DNA of 64,000 nt from Candidatus Poribacteria bacterium (lineage in GTDB: Bacteria; Poribacteria; WGA-4E; PCPOR2b): assembly GCA_003635265.1 (NCBI GenBank), contig PYIZ01000033.1:1-64000 (forward strand). The letters are read 5' to 3'. Below are positions 8,277-16,228 of the stretch, one piece after another (the stretch's first letter is position 1; the number at the start of each line of letters is the position of its first letter). Made by a program: the position numbers and the translations under genes. Under the pieces are notes generated by a model, which saw only the letters and a program-made list of their open reading frames with translations, searched no databases and was not told the DNA's origin.

Positions 8277-9569
8277 ATGAGTGAAATCCTTGAGGAAATA
8301 GAATTGCAACGGGGTTCGACATTCCGTAATGATGGACGAATTAAACCTATCAAAATCCAGCGTCGTACAACGCGAATTTCTCTTGGAGTTTTGGCTGCGG
8401 TAGGCTTCACTGTTATTCTACTGAGCCTCACCAACCTCTCTTTTGCACAGGGAAATAGGCATTTCGGACAAAAGCCCTATCAACAGGTTTCTCAATTCAG
8501 TGGTTCTTTGGGTGAAAAAGAGGAGAAAAAAACAGGCGCAAAAAAAATCCTCGGGGAAATCAAGCCAGCGCGAGGAGATAGCAATTTTATCGGGACATTA
8601 CAGCCGACACTCACAGCCGCTGGCGGAGATTGGTCAATTCCGCGTCTAAGCGGCACATTCGGACACGCATTCAGTTTCAGCATGAAAATAGGTAACGGCG
8701 TGGTCTGGCAACAAGCCAACATCGATTGGTGGTTGCTGTGGGATATGATTACCTATATCGGTTATGATTTTAAGGAATTTCAGATAGCACATCAGGAAAG
8801 GCAGCCCGCGCCGAGCCCGGAAGAATTGCAAAGTATTAAAAATCAGACATGGGAAGAGGTCACAGCAAGTATTGACCGAGGCATCCCAGCGATTGCATGG
8901 CAACCGATGACCGTTAAGCAACGAGATAGTGGCGTGAACGCATATGGATGGGGGTTGCTCGTTGGCTACGATGAAACCGAGAAAACATATACCGTTCGCC
9001 ATCAGAACTATATGACCGAGTATACCGTTCCATATGATCAGTTTGGATTCGCAGATTCGGCAAATTGGTATTGTGTTATGATTCTTGCCGGGAAGAAGCC
9101 ACTTGATCGAATGGCGTTAGAGGTCAGATCACTCAAACATGCGGTCGCTTTCGCATACGGTACGCGGTTTGATTTGGACGATGCTCCTTACCCTGTTGAT
9201 GCCCTTGGATTTGCCGCCTATGAACTTTGGAAACAAGCAGTAGAAACCGGTAAGATGGAGGTCGGGTTTACAGAGCACGCAGCTTGGATCTTGTGGGAAA
9301 TGCGAGAGAATGCCGCGGCGTATCTCCGTGAAATCACCGATCGCTTTCCAAAAGTATCAAGACGTGCATTGTTCGAGGCGGCGGTGTTTTATGACGAAGA
9401 AATCAAAGCCATCATGAAATTGGTAAACGTCTGCAAAGAACACAAAAGTTTCACGGCACGCAAGAGACAAGAAGCGGCGGCTATCATCAACGCTGCCCTT
9501 GACGCGGAAAAGAAGGCGATCCGAAAAATCGAGGAGTCTTTGGCGGCGCTACCCGTAGAATCGAAGTGA
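8277..9569 (+). CDS. Exported protein of unknown function, possible C39-like fold
   Basis: I do not recognise this 430-residue protein with certainty. A basic cytoplasmic stretch of about 33 residues is followed by a hydrophobic segment (34-56) ending in SFAQG, which looks like a signal peptide or membrane anchor. The central part (about 100-280) has the layout of C39-peptidase/BtrH-type domains: GHAFSF, then GIPAIAW, then a WGLLVGYDE...YTVRHQ segment. A clear catalytic Cys/His pair is not seen, so it may be an inactive or substrate-binding relative. The last 150 residues are helical and rich in Glu, Lys and Ala. It is convergent with the dehydratase gene at 9580. Confidence 0.55.
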   Translation: MSEILEEIELQRGSTFRNDGRIKPIKIQRRTTRISLGVLAAVGFTVILLSLTNLSFAQGNRHFGQKPYQQVSQFSGSLGEKEEKKTGAKKILGEIKPARGDSNFIGTLQPTLTAAGGDWSIPRLSGTFGHAFSFSMKIGNGVVWQQANIDWWLLWDMITYIGYDFKEFQIAHQERQPAPSPEELQSIKNQTWEEVTASIDRGIPAIAWQPMTVKQRDSGVNAYGWGLLVGYDETEKTYTVRHQNYMTEYTVPYDQFGFADSANWYCVMILAGKKPLDRMALEVRSLKHAVAFAYGTRFDLDDAPYPVDALGFAAYELWKQAVETGKMEVGFTEHAAWILWEMRENAAAYLREITDRFPKVSRRALFEAAVFYDEEIKAIMKLVNVCKEHKSFTARKRQEAAAIINAALDAEKKAIRKIEESLAALPVESK

Positions 9570-9579
9570 TATGTTTACA

Positions 9580-10743
9580 CTACACGGCAACATCTTCCAG
9601 CCAATCCTTGCTCACTTCAATCCCAAATCCCGGCGCATCGTTGGGTACAAGATGACCGTCCCTGATCACAGCCGTTCCGGGGATGGCGACCATCTCCTCA
9701 GGCGGCACGCCCGGTGGCGAGACACCCTCGGAACGTTCGCCCCAAGAGATGGCGGGCATCGCAAAGGCGAGATGTTGTCCGTAGGGGTAATTCATGCCGC
9801 CGTGGGTGATTACCGAAATGCCGGCGGCTTCGGCGAGGTGACAGATTCGAACGCACGAGGTGATTCCGCCCGCCCATAGTACGTCCGGTTGGAAGATATC
9901 GACGAGCCGTTGACTGGCAGCCATAGAGAAGGGCAACGGCATATACCAATGTTCGCCGGTAGCGAGTGTCTGCCACGGCAATCGCTGACGCACCTCAGCG
10001 AACCCCTCAAAATCCTCTGGTATCAGATAATCTTCTAGCCACTTGAGACGGTAGGGTTTCAGCAGCTCGGCAAGTCGAACAGTATACTCCACATCCAGCG
10101 ACAGCCAGCAGTCCAGCATCAGTTCTACGTCATCCCCAATCAGTTCTCGCGTTCTTGCTACTTCTACTTCGTTTTTATTTAGCCCTTCCAACCCATCGGC
10201 GGGTCCGTAGGGCAGCGGGAGTTTGGTCGCCTTGAACCCCAACTCCATGTACCATTCGGTTTCGAATCCGGTGGAGTAACAGAAGATGCTTTCCTTCTGA
10301 GGTCCCCCAAGAAGTTCATAGACAGGTCGCTTCAGCAGCTTGCCCTTCAGATCCCATAGGGCAAGGTCAACAGCGCTGATAGCATAACTTGCGATTCCGG
10401 TACTGCCATAAGGGGTAGCCATCCGAAACATCATATCAAACACCTTCTCTGTTGCCATGCAATTTTCGCCCACAAGGTGTCGAGCGAAATGGTCGTTGAT
10501 GACTTTGACCACCGGTCCCCCATTAATCGTGACACCAACGCCAAAAGTGCCGTCTTCAGCGGTGATTACGCAGCCCACTCGGTTCCAACTAGCTCCCGAC
10601 GACGCCCGTCGTGTTCTGTAAGCGGAATAACGCGCCATTGGGCTTGGCGAATCGGGGCGATCCGGCGGCGGAAAACTCCGCGGCTTGGTTTTGGGTCTCG
10701 GTGTGATGTTTATCTCGGCTGCCCTTATCTCCTTGATTTTCAT
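9580..10743 (-). CDS. L-rhamnonate dehydratase-like enzyme (MR/MLE family)
   Basis: A 387-residue enolase-superfamily enzyme. The segment KLPLPYGPADG around K174 with a following GLNKN, then D211-CW, LED with E237, ATGEH with E264, QPDVLWAGG with D287 and ITHGG with H314 are arranged as in L-rhamnonate dehydratase, which makes 2-keto-3-deoxy-rhamnonate. The usual EEP of strand four is LEDYL here, as in that group. The N-terminus has a proline/arginine-rich loop (16-46) typical of the 20s and 50s capping loops. gggaggtaatg precedes the ATG. The 10-base convergent gap to the upstream neighbour leaves no room for a terminator. The substrate is inferred from motif resemblance. Confidence 0.85.
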   Translation of the reverse strand: MKIKEIRAAEINITPRPKTKPRSFPPPDRPDSPSPMARYSAYRTRRASSGASWNRVGCVITAEDGTFGVGVTINGGPVVKVINDHFARHLVGENCMATEKVFDMMFRMATPYGSTGIASYAISAVDLALWDLKGKLLKRPVYELLGGPQKESIFCYSTGFETEWYMELGFKATKLPLPYGPADGLEGLNKNEVEVARTRELIGDDVELMLDCWLSLDVEYTVRLAELLKPYRLKWLEDYLIPEDFEGFAEVRQRLPWQTLATGEHWYMPLPFSMAASQRLVDIFQPDVLWAGGITSCVRICHLAEAAGISVITHGGMNYPYGQHLAFAMPAISWGERSEGVSPPGVPPEEMVAIPGTAVIRDGHLVPNDAPGFGIEVSKDWLEDVAV

Positions 10744-10873
10744 CCGCTCATTACCTCCCTCTACAACGCTTGGCGTGAGTTAGTCATTATGCTATTGCCG
10801 CATCGTTCGAAAGTTCAAGGGTTCATCAGTTCATTAATATCTATAAACCCAAATTGTTTTCACACTTCACGTT

Positions 10874-11932
10874 TCACTCATTACCCCAAGGATATGATTC
10901 AACGCGGAATGACCGGTCGGCGAGTGGTAGGTCTACCTTAGCTCCACCTTGCATTGAAGAACCGTGAATTGCGAAGCCTATCTCCGTTGCGCGACGGACA
11001 TGTTCGATGTCACAGGCGGTTCGCCCACCCGTTTGCACTGCCTCCACCAAATCGCTCACCATCGCCTTACCGGCGGGCCACGGTTCGGTTTCCTCCGGGA
11101 GATCTAATGGACGTAACCCCGCCCCAGATGGATCGTCCGCTGACCAGAGATAGCTCTCATTGGCATCGTCGAGGAGAAATAGCCGCCCATTCTCGCCTGC
11201 GACTTCAAAGGTCATTCCTGCGTTTTCGTGGCGACCATTTGGTGTGACGTAGAGTACTGCCCCATTTGCGAGCCCGATCTGCGCATTGCCAGCCGGGTCC
11301 ATACGTCGGCGCGAATCGGGAGGTTCCGCAGAAACGTCGTCTACTAAGCCGCTGACCCACACCGGTTCGACATCACCCGCCAAGCCTAAAATCGCATCGT
11401 ACGAATGGCAGCCATGATTAATCAGATTTGACAGTGCATAGGCAGTGGCACTTGTGACCTCTCCGATCACACCATCGGCAACGAGCTCGCGCAGTGCACA
11501 ATAACGGGGCATCCAGCGACGGTCCAACCCTAAAAGCAGCGGCACTTCCTGACACGCGGCTACGATACGATCCATCTCCGCTAGGCTGGTAACGAGGGGT
11601 TTGTCGCACAGGACACCGTGTACCCCAGCCTCGACAGCCAACTCAATCTGATCGGCGTGCATCGTTTGGCGCGTGGCGATACACAGCAGATCTGGCTGGA
11701 TTTCCGCAAGCATCTGCCGGTAATCGTGATAGCTTGGGATCTCGCCCCAGACCTCTCTCCAACAATCCACAAATTCCGTCCGGGTTTCTGCGCCGAGGTC
11801 AAACACCGCTACCACATCCGTCTCAGGGGCGGCGTGAAACGCAGTCGCAAAATTATGGCTGCCTGGGGTCCGGTGTGTCATACGATGGCAGCCTGCAACC
11901 GCGACGCGCAATTTATCTTGGCTTAGTTCCAC
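10874..11932 (-). CDS. Gfo/Idh/MocA family oxidoreductase
   Basis: A roughly 352-residue NAD(P)-dependent oxidoreductase of the sugar dehydrogenase (Gfo/Idh/MocA) family. After the first strand (RVAVAG) the dinucleotide loop is unusual, with CHRMTHRTPG in place of GxGxxG. The catalytic lysine is in CDKP rather than EKP, and a later HGCHSYD supplies the Asp/His motif. I start at the GTG at 11932 because AGGAGAGAAACA lies directly before it; an ATG five codons upstream at 11947 has no ribosome site. The stop codon lies inside a cgtttcac-type repeat (10859-10884). The gene lies between two MR/MLE genes on the same strand, which fits sugar catabolism. Confidence 0.83.
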   Translation of the reverse strand: MELSQDKLRVAVAGCHRMTHRTPGSHNFATAFHAAPETDVVAVFDLGAETRTEFVDCWREVWGEIPSYHDYRQMLAEIQPDLLCIATRQTMHADQIELAVEAGVHGVLCDKPLVTSLAEMDRIVAACQEVPLLLGLDRRWMPRYCALRELVADGVIGEVTSATAYALSNLINHGCHSYDAILGLAGDVEPVWVSGLVDDVSAEPPDSRRRMDPAGNAQIGLANGAVLYVTPNGRHENAGMTFEVAGENGRLFLLDDANESYLWSADDPSGAGLRPLDLPEETEPWPAGKAMVSDLVEAVQTGGRTACDIEHVRRATEIGFAIHGSSMQGGAKVDLPLADRSFRVESYPWGNE

Positions 11933-11978
11933 TGTTTCTCTCCTCATCTTTAGCTGTTAGTTGAGACTCTAATCTATT

Positions 11979-13022
11979 CTACCACGAAAATCCCGCGCCC
12001 TCCGGTGCAAGGAAGCAGCCGTCGACGAAATGATCACGCTCTTCATCGGTCAATAGTCCTGTTTCCAGATACAGTGTATTAGGCAGCGCACACAAGATAT
12101 TCAGATTTATCAATCCGCCACCATGCGTGCAGCACGGGACACCAAACGCTGCCGCCAACAGGCCGGTAGCAACACATTCGGAGAAACCACCGAGGCGAGC
12201 GAGGTCTACCTGTACAATGTCTATCCCGCGACGGACGAGGAGTTCCTTAAACTCTTCCTTGCCGTACAGATTTTCGCCGGTAGCGATGGGCATGGCAAGC
12301 CCGTGGGCAAGTTCGGCATAGTCATCATAGTTGTGGGCGGGCAGTGGTTCTTCAAGCCAGAAGACACCCATCTCTTGAAAAACCTGCCCACGACGCAGTG
12401 CTTCGTACACTGTGAGCGTCTGGTTGGCGTCTACCATAATCGTGATATCTGGACCAATCTCTGCCCGAATCGTTTCTAGCCGTTGGATGTCCTCCTCCAG
12501 CGTTGGCGAACCGACCTTGACCTTCACAGCCTTGAATCCTTGTTCGGCTGCTTGAGCGCAGACCTCCTTGAGTTCATCAAGGTCTAAGTGCATCCAGCCC
12601 ACCATCGTATAGGCGGGCACTCGATCTTTCGCTTGACCGACAAGGCGGTGCGCGGGTTGTCCTGTTTCTTGTCCAAAGATGTCCCAGAGGGCAACATTCA
12701 CAGCCGTGAGGACATACATCGTCATGCCGTGGATAGCCTGCTCTTCTAGTGCCCGTCTCAGGTCTTCGTCAATCAGTCGAATGGCGAGCGGGTCCCGTCC
12801 CACAAGCAGCGGCGCGACCTCCTCATCAAGCATGGTCTGGAGCGTCTGGTTTGCGCCCCGAATCGAGGAGAAGCCAACCGCTGAACTACCGACGAGACCT
12901 TTATCCGTGTGAACTTTGACAAAAACGCGTCCCGGATGTCTATTGGCTCGAAGTGCATCGGTTATTGGACGCTCCGGTGGCGGGGCAATATACAATTCGG
13001 TTTCGAGACGAATAATTTTCAT
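11979..13022 (-). CDS. MR/MLE family enzyme with intact KxK motif
   Basis: A 347-residue enolase-superfamily enzyme. Strand two has K167-V-K169, metal ligands are D198 (VDANQ), E224 (LEEP) and E250 (ATGEN), D273 is in QVDLAR and H300 in THGGG. The KxK plus strand-seven His pattern is the classic mandelate racemase/sugar-acid dehydratase arrangement that can act on either face of the substrate. caaggaggac precedes the ATG. It lies 60 bases downstream of a xylose-isomerase-like gene, and the Gfo/Idh/MocA gene follows it, so the three probably form one transcript. The substrate is unknown. Confidence 0.87.
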   Translation of the reverse strand: MKIIRLETELYIAPPPERPITDALRANRHPGRVFVKVHTDKGLVGSSAVGFSSIRGANQTLQTMLDEEVAPLLVGRDPLAIRLIDEDLRRALEEQAIHGMTMYVLTAVNVALWDIFGQETGQPAHRLVGQAKDRVPAYTMVGWMHLDLDELKEVCAQAAEQGFKAVKVKVGSPTLEEDIQRLETIRAEIGPDITIMVDANQTLTVYEALRRGQVFQEMGVFWLEEPLPAHNYDDYAELAHGLAMPIATGENLYGKEEFKELLVRRGIDIVQVDLARLGGFSECVATGLLAAAFGVPCCTHGGGLINLNILCALPNTLYLETGLLTDEERDHFVDGCFLAPEGAGFSW

Positions 13023-13082
13023 TGTTGTCCTCCTTGTGCCTGCGCGTTAAATGTTCAGCGGAATCAATGCATCAAAAAGGTC

Positions 13083-13874
13083 CTACGTCAAAATATCGGT
13101 CACCAACTTCAGCGTCGCTTTAGTGTTCCTGTTGATTTCATCTACCGTGGTTCCACCAACACATTCAACATATAGTGGTCCCTCAAAACCACCGCTAACC
13201 AACCCATTTAGAACCGTCTCAAAATCGACTAACCCTTCGCCCGGCGTGACCATCACATCCGGTACACCATCTTCAACGACACAATCCTTGATGATCGTTG
13301 TCGTCACTCTCGGTGCAGCGATCGCGACATTGGTTTCGGGACGAAGATCACCTTTGGTATAATAGATAATATTGCCGGGATCGTAGCAGATCCCAAAGGC
13401 GGGGTGATTTACTTTATCATCAGCGTCAATAAGATCTTGGACTGTAAGACTGATTCCACCGTGCGGTTTCATGGTAATGTTGACACCCATTTCCGCAGCA
13501 TGTGGCGCAGCCTGACGCATCAGTTCAAAGTAGTCCGCGTAGTGCGCCTCGTTCCCCGTACCACAATCGAGCAGCCACTTAGTGCCGAGTGCAGCGGCGT
13601 TATCAATGAGTCGTTTGTAGTCATCGACAGCGGCTTCCAAACCGAGATTCAATTTCGTACTGCCGATCAGCATGGAAGGGGTCAATCCAGCAGCGGCTGC
13701 GGCTTTGCGGGTGTCTGCGATTTCCGCCTCCGTACTATCCGCTTGCACGGGAATTTGACCAGCGTTGGCAAACACTGCAACATCTGTATATCCGGCAGCC
13801 GCAATATGCTCACATGCTTCGGCAAATGTGAGCGAGCCGTAGGGACGGGTTGTGCAGCCGATTGTATGTTTCAT
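13083..13874 (-). CDS. Xylose isomerase-like TIM-barrel protein (sugar isomerase/epimerase)
   Basis: A 263-residue AP-endonuclease-2/xylose-isomerase-fold protein. Recognisable pieces are IGCTTRPYG at the start, MKPHGG where the first metal ligand usually stands (relatives often have Glu there), CYDPGN with a metal-binding Asp, IKDC with the next ligand, and YVEC with the last Glu. Such proteins isomerize or epimerize ketoses or keto-inositols using a divalent metal. gaaaggata precedes the ATG. It is the first gene of a probable minus-strand set with the MR/MLE gene at 11979 and the Gfo/Idh/MocA gene, an association common in sugar and inositol degradation. Exact reaction unknown. Confidence 0.82.
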   Translation of the reverse strand: MKHTIGCTTRPYGSLTFAEACEHIAAAGYTDVAVFANAGQIPVQADSTEAEIADTRKAAAAAGLTPSMLIGSTKLNLGLEAAVDDYKRLIDNAAALGTKWLLDCGTGNEAHYADYFELMRQAAPHAAEMGVNITMKPHGGISLTVQDLIDADDKVNHPAFGICYDPGNIIYYTKGDLRPETNVAIAAPRVTTTIIKDCVVEDGVPDVMVTPGEGLVDFETVLNGLVSGGFEGPLYVECVGGTTVDEINRNTKATLKLVTDILT

Positions 13875-13956
13875 AGGGATTATCCTTTCAAGTATTGAAT
13901 TTTCCTAGGTTCGTCCAAGGATATGACCGAATTGTGGCGAGAGCTGCCCCAGCCAT

Positions 13957-16170
13957 TCAACCATCCGAAGGAGGCGGTATGTTTGCGGAGGTAGAGGTCG
14001 GGTTTGAGTAGAGCTGTTGATAGATGATATAGCTATCAATAACCTTTTTGATGTGACGGCGTGTTTGATCTATTCCAATATCTTCGATGAACTCATCCAA
14101 ATCTGGGATCTGCTTTGCTTTTATCCATCGCCGCATCCGACCGGGACCGCCGTTGTACGCGCCGGCGACCAGTGCGTGATTGTTGTCAAATTGATTCATC
14201 AAACTTTTCATGTACCATGATCCCATCTGAATGTTGATATCTGGATTATACAGCATCTTTGTGTTGAATCGAGGAATTTTAAGACGGCTTGCGAACTCGG
14301 GTCCATTTGCCGGCATGATCTGCATCAGTCCTATCGCACCGGCGTAGGAAACAGCATCAGCGTTATACCGACTCTCTTCACGAATCATAGCAGCGACAAA
14401 CAGCGGGTCAATTTCGTATTTTGTTGTATGTTTTTGAAGGAGGTCTGCGTAGTAAAGTGGATACAGGAGTCGGTACAGTTCTATCGGTATGGCGTTGTTT
14501 GTGCCACGCAGGGGGCGGAAGTTTGATAGCTTGTCTGCATATCGGTGCGCCTGCTGAAACCTCTTGAGTTTTTCGAGGCATATTATCAAATTATAGTAAT
14601 TATCTCGCAGGTTTGAACTGTCGCGCTGTATGTTTCCTTCAAGTTCGGTTAGGGCATCCTCGAAAAGCTTGAGACGCATCAACTGTTGGACGCGAGCGGT
14701 TTTCTTAGATCCGATGTTTTTCCAGGCAGGGCTGTCCAAGATAACACGGACGCGAGAAACCGCTAGGGTTTCCCGTTTGGCTGAAGCAGTCATCTGTGAT
14801 TGAAGGCGTTTCAGATGTTCTTTTGCAGCGCCGCTGTAATACCAGTGATTTCCTTTAACGATTTCGCCATATACTGCCTCCGCTTCCTTTAACCGATTTT
14901 GACGTTCATAGGTTTTTGCTATCCAGAAGCGTGCGGCTTTAGCCCAACTATCGTGTGGAAAACCCTTTTGCAAGGTTGTGAAAGTTGCAATACAATCTGC
15001 GTATCGTTCGTTCCTGAATTGGATCCAGCCAATTTGCCAGTATGCTCGCGGCAACCGGTCGCTGTTGGTGTATTGGGTCGTCAAACGACGGTACGAAGCG
15101 ATAGCTTTGTCGTACTTTTTCTCGTTTTCCTGCACCCACCCAAGATCATATAATGCATCGTCCGCCAATGCGCTCCAACTGTATTTTTCAACGAAGTCAA
15201 TCAAATGTTTTTCAGCCAGCTGTGGCTGTCCCTTACGCCGGTAGCAAAGCGTTGACTGGTAGAGTGCCCGCGTGAGATAGCCACTCGTCGGGTAGAGAGA
15301 AACGATTCTATTATATTCCTTAAGTGCCGAATCATATTTTCGCTGGCGGTGGTATGCGCGACCTATATAGTAGGTAGCGCGCGCAGTGATTTTGTCTTTA
15401 TGACCTGTAGCTACTTTGCGAAATTCCGAGCGCGCACTTGTCAACTGACCGCGATTGAATCGCACCATAGCGTGCGTCATGCGCTGATTACGCGTGATCT
15501 GGAGTTCTGGATGTCGTGCAACCAGTTTTTGAAGCGCGTCAAGGGAACTCTGTGCGATCATGTCCGCATTGTTTGCGTTAATAAGCTGTTGGTAGGTGTC
15601 TTGAGCTTTCTTCCAGTCACCCAGTTTTGCATGGGTCTTTGCCGCCTCATAAGTTGCTCTCCTGACATGACTGTTTTTGGGATCAGCCATCAATGCTAAG
15701 AAACTTTTGAGTGCCTCGGCGTGATTGCCAGTGTGATACTGTGCTTTACCGAGCTCGTGTTTAGCACTAGCAAAATGAAAACTCTGCGGATGCTCATTAA
15801 TCAGTCGTTGATACCAGACGATAGCGTTTTGATTGTCTTTCATCTGTCCGTATGATTGTGCCAAATGGTAGATGACATAATCTGCCAAGGGATATGTTGC
15901 AGAAAGCGCGAGCGTATAATGTTCAATCGCTTTGGTCCATTTCTTTCCTTTTTCGTAACAGTAAGCGAGCACATGATGGATCGCCTGTTTCTCTGGATGG
16001 GTTGGCTGTGTTTTAAGCAAATCTTCCAAGTTTCGAGCAGCTTGGGCATAATCTCTCTGATCGACTAGGGCGAGTGCCCTTTCAAAGGGAGATTCTGCAA
16101 ACGCCTGTGGAATCATCCAGATAGTGATAGCGATGGGGAGTAGATAACTGTACAAATTTTTTTTCGACAT
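13957..16170 (-). CDS. Soluble-type lytic transglycosylase with N-terminal TPR-like repeats
   Basis: A periplasmic murein lytic transglycosylase of about 737 residues, cleaving peptidoglycan with formation of 1,6-anhydromuramyl ends. A signal peptide (LLPIAITIWMIPQAFA) is followed by a long series of TPR/tol-pal-like helical repeats and then a C-terminal SLT domain. The catalytic Glu is in IREESRY (about E599), followed by GLMQIMP and AYNGGPGRM, where the common AYNAGPGR has Gly for Ala. I choose the ATG at 16170 because it begins the signal peptide; an in-frame TTG at 16245 would add 25 residues that overlap the upstream gene. Layout resembles Slt70. It follows the metalloprotease-TPR gene by 58 bases. 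Confidence 0.88.
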   Translation of the reverse strand: MSKKNLYSYLLPIAITIWMIPQAFAESPFERALALVDQRDYAQAARNLEDLLKTQPTHPEKQAIHHVLAYCYEKGKKWTKAIEHYTLALSATYPLADYVIYHLAQSYGQMKDNQNAIVWYQRLINEHPQSFHFASAKHELGKAQYHTGNHAEALKSFLALMADPKNSHVRRATYEAAKTHAKLGDWKKAQDTYQQLINANNADMIAQSSLDALQKLVARHPELQITRNQRMTHAMVRFNRGQLTSARSEFRKVATGHKDKITARATYYIGRAYHRQRKYDSALKEYNRIVSLYPTSGYLTRALYQSTLCYRRKGQPQLAEKHLIDFVEKYSWSALADDALYDLGWVQENEKKYDKAIASYRRLTTQYTNSDRLPRAYWQIGWIQFRNERYADCIATFTTLQKGFPHDSWAKAARFWIAKTYERQNRLKEAEAVYGEIVKGNHWYYSGAAKEHLKRLQSQMTASAKRETLAVSRVRVILDSPAWKNIGSKKTARVQQLMRLKLFEDALTELEGNIQRDSSNLRDNYYNLIICLEKLKRFQQAHRYADKLSNFRPLRGTNNAIPIELYRLLYPLYYADLLQKHTTKYEIDPLFVAAMIREESRYNADAVSYAGAIGLMQIMPANGPEFASRLKIPRFNTKMLYNPDINIQMGSWYMKSLMNQFDNNHALVAGAYNGGPGRMRRWIKAKQIPDLDEFIEDIGIDQTRRHIKKVIDSYIIYQQLYSNPTSTSANIPPPSDG

Positions 16171-16228
16171 ATCGTTACGGCGGTCTGGAGTGAGATTTGT
16201 CAACGTGTCCTTAAAGCGATTCAAGTGG

